DNA of 64,000 bases from Streptomyces wedmorensis (lineage in GTDB: Bacteria > Actinomycetota > Actinomycetes > Streptomycetales > Streptomycetaceae), in assembly GCF_000716445.1 (NCBI RefSeq), contig NZ_JNWK01000020.1:123190-187189 (forward strand), in the 5' to 3' direction. Below, one piece after another: positions 36,101 to 44,806 of this stretch; within the stretch, counting starts at the first letter, position 1, and each line of letters starts with the position of its first letter. The position numbers and the translations under genes are program-made. A model generated the notes under the pieces. It had not been told where the DNA came from and ran no database searches. It saw only the letters and a program-made list of their open reading frames with translations.

Positions 36101-39100
36101 ACCGGGCAGATCGAGTACGCGGGACAGCTGGTGGAAGTGCACGTAGTTGAAGGCGGTGTCCACGACGGGTCCGCCGTGGTCCTCCTGGATGGCGCTCAGC
36201 GGGTAGCGGCGGTGCGGGTGTCCCTCCTGTTCCTGGCGGAAGCACTCTCGCGCCACGTCCAGCCAGCTGTCGCGTGCGGTGTCCAGGCGGACAGGGACGG
36301 TGTTCAGGAAGAGCCCGGCGATGCGTTCCGCCCCGGCCAGCTCCGGCCGGCCGTGGGTGATCAGGCCGGTCGTCACGTCGCGGGTGCCTGCGAGCATGGC
36401 CAGCGTCAGGCTGTGGGCCGCGAAGAGCACGGACTTCACGGGCAGGGAGTGCTCGGCCGCGAAGCGCCGCATCTGCTCGACGAGGGCGCCGGGCAGGTCG
36501 ACCCGGCGCGAGACCGGCTGCCGGCCGGTACCAGGCAGGTGGGGTGCGAACGCCTCGATCGGCAGTGGCTCGCAGCCGGCCAGCTTCTTCCGCCAGTAGC
36601 GCTGGGACTCCTTGGAGCGCAGGGCTGCCTGTTCCAGCCGTACGTGGGCCGCCGGTGAGGGAGGCACCGTGCCGTCGACGGGGCTCGCCTCCAGGCCGAG
36701 GGCGTTGGCGTAGTCCTGAAGCAACTCCTGGATCAGGGTGGCGACGCTGCCGCCGTCGAGGAGTGCGTGGTGGAAGCTGAGGACCAGCTCGACGGTAGTA
36801 GGCCGCACATGTGCGCGGAAGAGATAGAGCGGCGCCAGGCCGAATTCGTAAGGGTGGTGGCGGCGTTCCTCGATGTGTGTCCGGACCTCGGCTTCGGCCG
36901 CCGCATCGTCCAGTGGACGCAGATCGGCGATCTCCAGCCCGCCGTACCTCCGGGGGCGGACGACCTGGAGCGGTTCGGCACCGGTCAGGTCGAATGCCGA
37001 GCGCAGGGCGGGATGCCGTGTGGTCAGCCGGTTGAAGGAACGACGGAACTCCTCCTCCTGCCAGGGCATTTCGAGGGTGTATCGGAAGACGTCCCGGTAC
37101 CTGGCCGAGTCCTCGTGCCGGCGGCTGTGGTAGAGCAGGCCGAGTTGGAGCCGGGTCAGCGGGTAGGCGTCCTCGGCGTCCTGCAGGCGGGCCCGGTCGA
37201 CGTCGGCCACCAGAGCGAACGGGGCCGGGACAGCCTCGGGTTCTCGTGTGCTGGCGTCCTCGGCCCGCGTGGCGAGACCGGCCACTGTCGGGTTCCGCAG
37301 GATGTCGGTGAGCGAGAAGCGCAGGCCCCGCGCCTCCGCCTCGGCGCGCACCCTGAGCATGGTGATCGAGTCGCCGCCGAGGTTGAAGTAGTCGTCGTGC
37401 ACGCCCACGGCGTCATGGCCCAGGACGTGGGCCCAGACCTCGGCAAGGACCGCCTCGGTGCGGTTGCGCGGCTGCCCGCTCCCAGCGGCCCCCGGGGTAT
37501 CGTCCGGTGAGGGAAGGGCGCGGCGGTCGGCCTTGCCGTTGGGGGACAGCGGAATGCCGTCGATCCGGGTGAAGGACGCCGGGACCATGAACGCCGGCAG
37601 CGTCCGCCCGAGCCGCTCGCGCAGCAGCGTGGTGTCGATCGGGGCGTCGGCGACGTAGTAGCCGTCCAGGACGGTTCCGCGGTCGGAGGTGGTACGGCCC
37701 ACCACGAGGGCGTCCCGTACCCCGGCTACGGCGCGCAGGGCGGTGGCCACCTCGTCGGGCTCGACGCGGTTGCCCCGGATCTTGACCTGGTCGTCGATGC
37801 GTCCGAGGTACTCCAGGGTGCCGTCGGCGAGCCACCGGGCCAGGTCCCCGCTGCGGTAGAGGCGGCCGCCCGGCACAAACGGGTCGTCGCCGAACCTCTC
37901 GGCCGTCAGTTCCGGGCGATCCGCGTACCCTCGTGCGACACCGACCCCACCGATGCACAACTCTCCGGCAACGCCGACAGGTTGCGGAAGATCGTCGGCT
38001 CCCAGCACGTAAAGCCTGGTGTTGTCGATCGGTCGGCCGATCGGCACCCGCGCGATGCCCTGGCCGTGGTCGCGGGGGCAGTCGTAGAACGAGACGTCGA
38101 CGGTCGCCTCAGTCGGCCCGTACAGGTTCACCAACCGTACGGTGTCCTCGGCGCCGCCCTTGCCGAGCCCCTGCCCGGCCCAGCGATTGAACCGCTCCAC
38201 CAGGGCGGCGGGCAGCACCTCGCCGCTGCAGAAGACGTACCGGAGGGTCTTGACGGCCTCCTGCGCCCCCGCCGACTCCTCCAGAAGGTCGAGGAACGGG
38301 CCGAGCATCGAGGGGACGAAGTGCACAGCGGTCACACCGTGTTCGCGGATCGCCCGCAGGACCTCGCGCGGGTCCCGCTGGCCGCCCGGCGGCAGGAGGG
38401 CCACGGCGGCACCCTCGACAGCCCACCAGAACAGTTCCCACACCGAGACGTCGAAGGAGACGGGCGTCTTCTGCAGAAGTACGTCCTGTCCTCCGAGGGG
38501 GTAGCGGCGCTGCATCCATGCAAGGCGGTTCACCACGCTGCGGTGCTCGACCATCACGCCCTTGGGCTGCCCGGTCGAACCAGAGGTGTAGATGACGTAG
38601 GCCAGATCACTGGCGGTGGCGAGCGGTTCGACCGGAGCTCCGCTGCCGGTCAGCAAAGAGCCCATGCGCCGCATGGGCACGTCCCCCGGGATGTCGGTGG
38701 GCGCATCGTCATCGACGACCACCACCTTGGCGTGGCTGTCACGCAACAGGAAGCGAACCCGCTCGGCCGGGTGGCCAGGGTCCACCGGTACGTAGGCACC
38801 GCCGGACTTCAGGGTGCCGAGCAACGCGACCAGCAGCTGCGGCCCCGGTTCCATCATCACCGCCACCCGGTCGTCCGGGCCGACGCCCTCCGCGCGCAGA
38901 GCGCGAGCGACGCGGTTGGCCCGTTCGTCGAGTTCGGCGTAGGTCAGCGTCTCCCCCGAGGCCGCGACGACGGCTGTCCGGTCCGGGAGGCGAGCGGCCT
39001 GGGCCTCGAACAGCTGGTGCAGGGTGGCCTGGTCCGCGTAGGGCACGCGCGGGCCGGCCGCGCGGCCGACGGTCAGGTCCTCGTACTCGGCCGACGTCAG

Positions 39101-40399
39101 CATCGGGATCTCGGGCACAGGGCGGTCTACCATGTCCAGGCCGTGCTCCAGCAGGGTCGTGAGGTGGCCGGCCACCGATGTGATGGGGAGGTCTTCGTCG
39201 AAGACGTCGTAGGCGTAGTTGAGGTCGACGTGGATGTCTGCCGTGTCGTCGAAGGCGGACACCAGGACGTTCAGTGCGTCTTGGTCGTGCGAGAGGGCCA
39301 TCAGGGACCTCTGCCGTTCCACCCCCGGGACCCGCTCCGGCGGCGGCCAGTGCATGTAGGAGAGCGTCACGTCGAAGAGCAGCCGCGAGCTTCGGGCCGA
39401 CGCGGGCAGTGCGGGCAGGATGTCGCCCAGCGAGAGCCGCTCATGCCGCCTGAGGGACCGGGTGTCCTCCCGGATCCGGGCGAGCAGTTCCCGCAGAGAC
39501 TGTGCGCCGGATGCCGCGACGCGCAGCGGCAGGATGTTGGCGAACTCGCCGAGGGTGGCCTTGTGGCGCTCGGTGGTCCGGTTGAGGAACGGGACTCCGA
39601 GCAGCACCTCCTCAGTACGGTGCAGGCGTGTCAGGTACGTCCCGAGCATGGCGGCGAGGTAGGTGAACGGCGAGAAGCCGGCGGCTCTGATCCGGCCCAC
39701 GAGAGCGCTGTCGATCACGAAGGAGTGGAGGCCGCGGTCGTGCCCTCCGCTGCTCGTCGTACGGGTGAACAGCGCGGGGACCGCGTCGAGGAGGTACTCC
39801 CTGTGGAAGTCCCGGTCACGGTCACAGTCCGCGCCGACGCGGTAAGCGGCATCCTCCTCGACGTATGCCAGGTAGGAGGAGGATCCGCCAGACCCCTCGT
39901 GCGAACCGCCGTACGGCGCTCGGGCATACTCCTCGACGATCTCGTAGCTCAGTCGGTCGAGGGTCCAGCCGTCGGCGATGATGTGGTGCGCCTTGATGTA
40001 CAGATGCGTGACGTCCGCACTCTCCACAAGGAGGGTGGCCTCCACCAGGGGACCGCGCGCTAGCGGCAGGGCGCTCGCCATCGAACTGCGCCTCCACTCC
40101 GTGCAGGCCGCCGCCGGTTCGTCGGTTCGCGAGAGATCGACCACGGTGACCGGGACACGGTCCTGGGTCACCCACTGGAACGGAGTCCCGGCGCTCTCGT
40201 CGAAGCGCAGCCGGAAGGTCTCATGACGATGCAGCACTCGCTCGGCGCAGGCCACGAGCCTGTCGCGGTCTACGGCGCCTCGTAGACGCTCGTGGAGAAC
40301 GGCGTTGAACTGGGGTGATTCCGGAGCACGGGAGGCGACGGCCCACAAGTCCCGCTGGTATGACGTCAGTTGGTGTGCTGTTTGATCGTTCATGCCCAT
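33197..40399 (-). CDS. Dimodular non-ribosomal peptide synthetase C-A-T-C-A-T-TE
   Basis: 2400 aa. Domains in order (rough residues): C1 10-440 (KAHHIIADG), A1 460-965, T1 975-1050 (LGGDSIT), C2 1075-1500 (SFHHALLDGG), A2 1520-2010, T2 2030-2095 (LGGTSLT), TE 2115-2380 (GGWSFGG). The A1 binding-pocket residues read D-V-W-H-F-S-L-V-D-K, the textbook serine code. A2 reads about D-I-Q-A-I-C-Q-V-V-K, with FDISFQE at A4, and matches no code I can assign. A leading C domain with no upstream loading module implies an acyl starter condensed onto Ser. ATG 40399 (AAGGGAA upstream) or ATG 40393. Expected product: an N-acyl-Ser-X unit released or cyclised by TE; an EntF-like iterative TE is possible. Confidence 0.93.
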   Translation of the reverse strand: MGMNDQTAHQLTSYQRDLWAVASRAPESPQFNAVLHERLRGAVDRDRLVACAERVLHRHETFRLRFDESAGTPFQWVTQDRVPVTVVDLSRTDEPAAACTEWRRSSMASALPLARGPLVEATLLVESADVTHLYIKAHHIIADGWTLDRLSYEIVEEYARAPYGGSHEGSGGSSSYLAYVEEDAAYRVGADCDRDRDFHREYLLDAVPALFTRTTSSGGHDRGLHSFVIDSALVGRIRAAGFSPFTYLAAMLGTYLTRLHRTEEVLLGVPFLNRTTERHKATLGEFANILPLRVAASGAQSLRELLARIREDTRSLRRHERLSLGDILPALPASARSSRLLFDVTLSYMHWPPPERVPGVERQRSLMALSHDQDALNVLVSAFDDTADIHVDLNYAYDVFDEDLPITSVAGHLTTLLEHGLDMVDRPVPEIPMLTSAEYEDLTVGRAAGPRVPYADQATLHQLFEAQAARLPDRTAVVAASGETLTYAELDERANRVARALRAEGVGPDDRVAVMMEPGPQLLVALLGTLKSGGAYVPVDPGHPAERVRFLLRDSHAKVVVVDDDAPTDIPGDVPMRRMGSLLTGSGAPVEPLATASDLAYVIYTSGSTGQPKGVMVEHRSVVNRLAWMQRRYPLGGQDVLLQKTPVSFDVSVWELFWWAVEGAAVALLPPGGQRDPREVLRAIREHGVTAVHFVPSMLGPFLDLLEESAGAQEAVKTLRYVFCSGEVLPAALVERFNRWAGQGLGKGGAEDTVRLVNLYGPTEATVDVSFYDCPRDHGQGIARVPIGRPIDNTRLYVLGADDLPQPVGVAGELCIGGVGVARGYADRPELTAERFGDDPFVPGGRLYRSGDLARWLADGTLEYLGRIDDQVKIRGNRVEPDEVATALRAVAGVRDALVVGRTTSDRGTVLDGYYVADAPIDTTLLRERLGRTLPAFMVPASFTRIDGIPLSPNGKADRRALPSPDDTPGAAGSGQPRNRTEAVLAEVWAHVLGHDAVGVHDDYFNLGGDSITMLRVRAEAEARGLRFSLTDILRNPTVAGLATRAEDASTREPEAVPAPFALVADVDRARLQDAEDAYPLTRLQLGLLYHSRRHEDSARYRDVFRYTLEMPWQEEEFRRSFNRLTTRHPALRSAFDLTGAEPLQVVRPRRYGGLEIADLRPLDDAAAEAEVRTHIEERRHHPYEFGLAPLYLFRAHVRPTTVELVLSFHHALLDGGSVATLIQELLQDYANALGLEASPVDGTVPPSPAAHVRLEQAALRSKESQRYWRKKLAGCEPLPIEAFAPHLPGTGRQPVSRRVDLPGALVEQMRRFAAEHSLPVKSVLFAAHSLTLAMLAGTRDVTTGLITHGRPELAGAERIAGLFLNTVPVRLDTARDSWLDVARECFRQEQEGHPHRRYPLSAIQEDHGGPVVDTAFNYVHFHQLSRVLDLPGLRLVEFRTWEENDFRLLVNAVTEPDGTGMWLRVDCDGATFPAEQGDLYAAGYLSILRRMLERPHTKTDFGFLAPRPILASPAEHPTVVELIAGQTARNPDTTALVMGDERWTYARLDEAAENVARRLRALGAPPNARIGIAMNRSPLTIAVLLGVMRAGCAAVPMDVGYPPSRLAAMVEQARPFRVVAGSAHACLAGDPALLLPAESVAAPAPPCPTRGAIGSESTAYVLFTSGSTGAPKGVAMPHRTLAGLVAWQNKAAPSAAAGGVTLQYAPLSFDISFQEVFSTLCSGGTLCLVDDTERRDMRALLSLLDREHVEQAFLPPVALQQLAEASGVLGITPPALRILIICGEQLRITQEIRALCAKLPGAVLENQYGPTETHVVTAFTMTGDPEAFPALPPIGGAIDGAEVHVLDERMRPVPPGTCGDIYLGGNCLADGYEGRPDLTKERFLPHPFADKDRRLYYTGDRGMMLPGGDVVFLGRDDAQVKVRGFRVEPGEVELAITDMAHRCAGLRDAAVVARRRADGEVFLAAFLLGEGSDEDVAGIRDRLRATLPDHMVPAHLQWVSEWPLTPNGKRDDTALRRAPLTAADRAPGAGPCDAYERALTEMLADALSLDTVGVHDSLFDLGGTSLTAMRLVVRIEQRYRVHIPLADFIATPTPAGLAARLRDGSARATFDPVVPIRPQGTRSPLFMVHPMGGNVLCYVGFARHLPDDQPLHALQAAGAEPGTTPLHSVEELADSYLTALRAVQPHGPYTIGGWSFGGLVAFEIARRLRAAGEEVARLLVLDTIALEHGPRAPQQDEPLLEWFFQELLWLRDGGESPARIIPDGLDSPEEQFAFMARVASERGVLPAGSPASLIRRLFGVYRANWRATLNYRPPREYQDLTLIRAAEPLPTVLSAMHHAANSRHQDPLNGWDAMTSGRIQLIHVPGDHLTIMEEPHVAHVAGTVADLIRTGPARTDRRS

Positions 40400-40653
40400 A
40401 GTCGAGGTTCCCTTCGAACCTGGCGGGATCACCCGGTACCTGTGTAAAGCCGGCGGGGGCAGCGCGGCATGGCCTTCTGGACGATCTAGGAGTCCGCCGG
40501 CGCCGCCGTGCCTCGCCGACAGAGTCCGCGCGCTCCGCGACCTGCGTACGGCCGTTCAGTTCCACTCGATGGGGCTTCGGCCGGAGGTGACGATTCAATT
40601 CGACTGAGGGGTGGTCCGCCGAGCGGGCCTGTGGCGGACGAACGCCCCTCTGT
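40400..40653. other. Intergenic region, NRPS promoter
   Basis: 254 bases between the FabL-like SDR stop and the NRPS start, same direction. No strong promoter consensus or operator recognised. Confidence 0.3.
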
Positions 40654-41484
40654 CTACGTCTCTCCAGTCGGCCGCTCGGGCAGGCTGAGGGGTGCCGAGG
40701 TGTCGGCGAAGAAGGGAGGGGCGACCACGCTCAGGCCGCCGTCCACCACCACCGTCTGACCGGTGATGTACTCGGCGCCGGGAGAGAGCAGGAAGGCGAT
40801 CGCGTCGGCCACCTCCTGTGCGGTGCCGGGACGCTGCTTGGGGATGCGGTCGAACACCGAGTTCCTGTCCGCCATCCCCGGCACACCGTAGAAGTAGTCC
40901 AACGAATCGGAGTCGATCAGACCGCCGCTGACCCCGTTCACGTTGATGGAGTACGGCGCGAACTCCAGTGCCATGTAGCGCACCCAGGACTCGATCGCGG
41001 CCTTCATGGGACCGAGAGCCGCGTAGGTGGGGAATGCCCGGGTACTGCCGTAACTCGACAGGGCCACGATCCGCCCCCCTGCGTCCATCAGCGGCACCGC
41101 CTGCTGGGCGCCGAGTACGAACGGCCGCAGGTTCATGGCGTACGAGCGGTCCAGGTGATGGGGTTTCAGGTCGAGAATGTTCTTGAAAGCACCGGCTGCG
41201 GCGTTGGAGACGAAGTGGTCCAGCCTGCCGAACTCGTCCTTGACCGTGGCGAAGAGGTGCCGCACCCCTTCAACCGTCTCCACGTCCGCCTGTACCGCGA
41301 GACCACGTCCGCCCGCCTCTTCGAGGCCGGCCACGACCTTCTCCGCCAGATCCGCGTTCTTCTTGTAGTTCACCACCACGGTCGCTCCGCCACGCCCAAG
41401 GGTGTGGGCGAGCGCGCAGCCGATGCCACGAGAGGCACCGGTGATCAGTGCCACCTTGTTCTGGAACTGTCCGCCACAGGTCAT
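40654..41484 (-). CDS. FabL-like SDR (enoyl-ACP reductase III type)
   Basis: 276 aa SDR with TGASRGIG, the SNAAAG motif, and YAALGPMKAAIESWVRYM followed by INVNGVSGGLIDSDSLDYF. The Y..LG..KAA and VSGG-ID-D segments are the pattern of Bacillus FabL rather than ordinary SDRs. ATG 41484 was chosen because family similarity begins at FQNKVALITGAS; the Shine-Dalgarno is weak. It presumably reduces an acyl-carrier-bound enoyl or keto intermediate for the NRPS starter, together with the KAS III. Confidence 0.85.
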   Translation of the reverse strand: MTCGGQFQNKVALITGASRGIGCALAHTLGRGGATVVVNYKKNADLAEKVVAGLEEAGGRGLAVQADVETVEGVRHLFATVKDEFGRLDHFVSNAAAGAFKNILDLKPHHLDRSYAMNLRPFVLGAQQAVPLMDAGGRIVALSSYGSTRAFPTYAALGPMKAAIESWVRYMALEFAPYSINVNGVSGGLIDSDSLDYFYGVPGMADRNSVFDRIPKQRPGTAQEVADAIAFLLSPGAEYITGQTVVVDGGLSVVAPPFFADTSAPLSLPERPTGET

Positions 41485-41834
41485 CGCTGCTTGCTGACCC
41501 CGACGCCGGTGATCTGCGCGGCGCGATATGTCGCGATGTGCGCGGCGGGTTGGGGACCGCCACTGAGTGCACGCGCGGACAGATCCGCTTGGAACGCACG
41601 GAGGGACCCCGCTGCGCCGGATGTGTGAGGGTGCTGCGTGAGCATCGAGGTGCCTCTTCACTGCTCGTTGAGCTACTTGCGATGTGCCTGGTGCCCCGCG
41701 CTTTTCGGCGACCGCGGCAGGGCGCAGCAAACATATCCAAGGCCGCGAACAGGACCGTCCGGATAGGCCGGATGGGCGGCGAATTCACCTCTTCGAGTGC
41801 CCTGCCTCACCTGCCCGGCCGAATCAAAGGGCGG
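41485..41834. other. Gap between EF-hand gene terminator and SDR
   Basis: No gene. It should hold the promoter of the minus-strand FabL-like gene at its left edge. No recognised operator. Confidence 0.3.
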
Positions 41835-41879
41835 CAGCCGCCCTCCGTGCCGAAGACAAACGGGCACGAAGGGCGGCTG
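41835..41879 (-). terminator. Hairpin terminator downstream of the EF-hand gene
   Basis: CAGCCGCCCT-C-CGTGCC (41835-41851) pairs with GGGCACG-A-AGGGCGGCTG (41862-41879), a ~17-base-pair stem with a single A/C mismatch and a 10-base loop. It begins 20 bases after the EF-hand stop codon. No T-tract, usual for Streptomyces. Confidence 0.6.
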
Positions 41880-41898
41880 CGAACCCTCACGGGATCAC

Positions 41899-42450
41899 TC
41901 AGATGTGCCCGAAGAACAGGCTGCCCGGGGCGTCAGCGTCGTTGGAGAGGAAGTACTCACGCAGCGCACGAATGAGCTCGTGGCGGGAGATCGCGCCATC
42001 CCCATCGGTGTCCAGCTTGGTGAACATGTCCATCGCGTCGGGCGCCTCGACCCTCCACACATCCTTCAGGAAGCGGGAGAACTCCTCCTTGGTGATCTGG
42101 TTGTCGCCGTCGCTGTCGATGACGTCGAAGATCACGTCACCAGTGCCCTCAGCCACGTTGAGCCGGCTGGTGTCGATGCTCGCGAGGCGGCTGGCGGTGA
42201 CGAACTGGTCCTTCGTGAGTCGGTCTCCCTGCACGCCTGCGTGGCGCAGCAGCTCCAGCCAGTACATCTGGCAGAAAGCCTGGAGCGCCCTGGCGCGGCG
42301 GTCGTCCTTCGAGAGCTTGTATGCCTGGATGTAGCGGTTTCCGAGCTGCTGGTAGTCCGACCAGTCCACATAGCCGTCGTTGTTGGCGTCCATGGTGTCG
42401 AACGCGCTCTCGTTCTTGGTCCTGATGACGTCAGGTGCCTCTGTAGCCAC
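41899..42450 (-). CDS. EF-hand calcium-binding protein (calerythrin-like)
   Basis: 183 aa. Loops visible: DANNDGYVDWSD (hand 1), a degenerate second hand near GDRLTKDQF, DSDGDNQITKEE (hand 3) and DTDGDGAISRHE (hand 4), each with Asp at 1, 3, 5 and Glu/Asp at 12. This three-active-plus-one-silent pattern is that of calerythrin and related actinobacterial sarcoplasmic-type proteins. GTG 42450 was chosen because AAGGAA lies six bases upstream; ATG 42492 is the other option. Cytosolic calcium buffering or sensing. Its presence inside an NRPS cluster is unusual. Confidence 0.92.
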   Translation of the reverse strand: MATEAPDVIRTKNESAFDTMDANNDGYVDWSDYQQLGNRYIQAYKLSKDDRRARALQAFCQMYWLELLRHAGVQGDRLTKDQFVTASRLASIDTSRLNVAEGTGDVIFDVIDSDGDNQITKEEFSRFLKDVWRVEAPDAMDMFTKLDTDGDGAISRHELIRALREYFLSNDADAPGSLFFGHI

Positions 42451-42551
42451 GTTGCGTTCCTTCGCAGAAGGGGGCAGGTCGTCAGCAATCATGATCGGGA
42501 AGCATCAGAGGAACGCACCAGGGCACCCGCGCCTTCACCTCTTCGAGGGAT

Positions 42552-42587
42552 CGCCATACCCGATTGGCGTAACTATCGGGTATGGCG
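42552..42587. promoter_or_regulatory. Perfect inverted repeat between divergent genes
   Basis: CGCCATACCCGA (42552-42563) and TCGGGTATGGCG (42576-42587) form a perfect 12-base inverted repeat with a 12-base spacer, between the EF-hand gene (minus) and the SDR operon (plus). Spacing suits a dimeric regulator bound on one DNA face, or a hairpin. No regulator gene lies nearby in the island. The rest of 42451-42981 shows no gene. Confidence 0.5.
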
Positions 42588-42981
42588 TGACCAATCTGGG
42601 TGAAGCGAAGCACTGCGTCTTTGCGCAGCGACAGCCCGGCGAACTGGGCAGTGGCCGCCATCATGGCGGCGACACTGGTCGTCCCGGAACCTGCTCAGGA
42701 GCGGCCCGGCTCTTGGAGTTCTTGGAGCAGGAGGTCTCTCCATCTGCGATGAGCGCAGCCTTTCGGTGCAAACCTTTCGGCACAACAGGCGCCGGCCGAA
42801 GCCCCACGAGCCTTAGTCATGGGGGTGTCCCTCAACGTCTTCCATCACGGCGGTCAGCGCCACCCATGAACGGATGATCACGGGTCTTCACTTACGGTGA
42901 GAGGGCGGTCACCCTGAGGGGGTTACAGCGGGGCGCTGCACGTAGTCCCGCCCGTCTCCAATTCTTGAACTGAGGAAGCAC

Positions 42982-43866
42982 GTGTCGAAATCGTCGGGAT
43001 TGGCGTCATCCGCAGGCCGGGCCGTGGTCATCACCGGAGCCTCCTCGGGTCTAGGGGAGGCGTGTGCGCTCCACCTGTCGCGGGTGGGCTTCCACGTCTT
43101 TGCCGGCATCCGCCGTTCCGAGGACGGGGAGCGACTGCGTGCGGCCGCCACCGCACGGCTGACCCCGGTGGTCATCGACGTGACAAGCGAGAAGTCGGTC
43201 GAGGCCGCCGTGCGTGATATCACGGAGGTAGTCGGGGACGCCGGGCTGTGGGGGCTGGTCAATAACGCGGGCATCGCCGTCACGGCTCCGTTGGAGTGCG
43301 TGCCCAGCGAGCTCATGCGCCGACAGCTGGACATCAATGTGACGGGCCAACTGCTGGTGATTCAGGGTTTCCTGCCGCTGCTGCGAGTCGGTGCTGGACG
43401 GATCATCAACGTGACGTCGGGCCTCGGGAACATCGCACTTCCCTACCTCGGCGCTTATGCCGCCGCCCAGTTCGCCAAGGAGGCGCTCAGCGACGCGTTG
43501 CGCCGTGAGCTCGCCCCGCAACGGATCCCAGTGACGGTGGTCCAGCCGGGCGCCGTTCTGACTCCGCTCTGGGGCAAGATGTCCGACGCGGGAAAGTGGG
43601 CGCTGGAGAGCGCCCCGGAGTCGGTCCAGAAGCTCTACCGTGGCACGTTCCCACGGTTCATGGAAACCAACGAGAACTCGGCGCGGGCCAGCCGCACGAC
43701 CCCCGACGACGTTGCCGAGGTGGTCTTCCGAGCGTTGGTGACTGAGCGACCCAGGCCCCGCTACGGGGTTGGCCGGGAGGCGACCGGCAGCCGCGTGCTT
43801 GCCAGGCTGCTGTCCGACCGGGCGATCGACCGAATCCTCGCCGGCATTGTCACGCCCGCCCGTTGA
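42982..43866 (+). CDS. SDR-family protein with altered catalytic lysine
   Basis: 294 aa. TGASSGLG cofactor motif, NNAGI and NVTSG (catalytic Ser) are intact, but the Tyr motif reads YAAAQ where YxxxK is expected, so the catalytic Lys is replaced by Gln. GTG 42982 follows GAGGAAG. It lies 50 bases upstream of the NTF2-like gene and is probably co-transcribed with it. It may be a non-catalytic or altered-mechanism partner. Confidence 0.85.
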   Translation: MSKSSGLASSAGRAVVITGASSGLGEACALHLSRVGFHVFAGIRRSEDGERLRAAATARLTPVVIDVTSEKSVEAAVRDITEVVGDAGLWGLVNNAGIAVTAPLECVPSELMRRQLDINVTGQLLVIQGFLPLLRVGAGRIINVTSGLGNIALPYLGAYAAAQFAKEALSDALRRELAPQRIPVTVVQPGAVLTPLWGKMSDAGKWALESAPESVQKLYRGTFPRFMETNENSARASRTTPDDVAEVVFRALVTERPRPRYGVGREATGSRVLARLLSDRAIDRILAGIVTPAR

Positions 43867-43916
43867 CCGCCAGCCGCGCGGCCAACACCACACCACCATA
43901 GGAAGAGGAGTAGCGA

Positions 43917-44432
43917 ATGACCACGCCACAAGACCTTAAGGAAGTGTTCAAGCACGGTTTGGACCTGCTGTCGGAAGGGAGAATCGAGGAGTGGATCGAT
44001 GGCTTCACCGAAGATGGCATCCTTGAATTTCCTTACCCGGCCTGGGGCGTCCCTTCGCGGATGCAGGGCCGGGAGGCTCTGCTCGCCCAAATGACGATGT
44101 TTCGCGACCAGCTGAAGGTTGTGTTCTCCGAGCCTGAGTTCTCCACCGTCAACGAGGACGATCTGGTAATCGCGGCCTACACCGGCGAGTGCACTCTGCT
44201 TGCCACTGGAGGCCAGTACTGCCAGACCTACCTGTCGGTGGTGCGCTTCGAGCAAAATCGCATTGCGCTCTACCGTGATTTCTGGGACCCATGGTTGCTC
44301 ATGCAGGCCGCAGGCGGAGAGCTTGCCTGGAAGCAGATCTTGCCTACGCTGGCCTCGAAACCGACTGCCGGGAAGCAGGCTTCGCGGACACCCCAGGACA
44401 CGCGCACCTCCCATCGACGAGCCACGCGTTGA
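43917..44432 (+). CDS. NTF2-like (SnoaL/PhzB-type) protein
   Basis: 171 aa cone-shaped NTF2 fold: helical start FKHGLDLLSEGRIEEWIDGFTEDGILEFP, Arg/Gln loop RMQGREALLAQM, and the closing strand IALYRDFWDPW typical of PhzA/B-like enzymes. ATG 43917 follows AGAGGAG. Members act as cyclases, isomerases or binding proteins in secondary metabolism. The C-terminal ~30 residues are basic and low-complexity. Confidence 0.82.
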   Translation: MTTPQDLKEVFKHGLDLLSEGRIEEWIDGFTEDGILEFPYPAWGVPSRMQGREALLAQMTMFRDQLKVVFSEPEFSTVNEDDLVIAAYTGECTLLATGGQYCQTYLSVVRFEQNRIALYRDFWDPWLLMQAAGGELAWKQILPTLASKPTAGKQASRTPQDTRTSHRRATR

Positions 44433-44806
44433 GGGCTCCGCCCCTCGCTCATGCCCGGGAGCGACGGATCGAGACCATGCGGTGAGCCGCTGCCGCAACG
44501 TTCTGCTAGGTCTGCCTCGGCAAGCCAGGGCGCGAGCTCGCGCGTGTTCCCCGTGCGCCGTCTGGAAGCAACCGCGGCTCCGACACCTCCTCTGTCCGTG
44601 GACACCCCCGACACTCAGCACAGCAGGCATGTTTCCTCGCCGGGCTGCAATTACAGAGCGTGTCCTATGACCGTTGGACGCGGGTGCAGCGAAAGACGAT
44701 GCACGACGGGTACGCGCACAGCAGAAAGCCGCCCTTCCGGCCCGGATGTCGTACGGGTTGGAAGGGGGCTTTCCGATGCTGACGGCGCGTCAGCTCATGA
44801 GCCGGA
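44433..44806. other. Non-coding right end of island 2
   Basis: No gene seen. Its only clear element is the long hairpin at 44724-44773 before attachment site C. Confidence 0.35.
44724..44773 (+). terminator. Long hairpin at the right end of island 2
   Basis: GAAAGCC-G-CCCTTCC (44724-44738) is complementary to GGAAGGG-G-GCTTTC (44760-44773) around a 20-base loop that can itself pair. No T-tract. It may terminate the SDR/NTF2 transcript. Confidence 0.4.

Noticed and set aside
33197..40399. Enterobactin-type siderophore cluster
   Set aside because: The serine code and TE match EntF, but no dihydroxybenzoate genes, exporters or iron-uptake genes are present.
6164..44806. An integrase or excisionase inside islands 1 or 2
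   Set aside because: I looked in both strands and found only IS3/IS5/IS256 transposase relics; no tyrosine or serine recombinase motif was seen.
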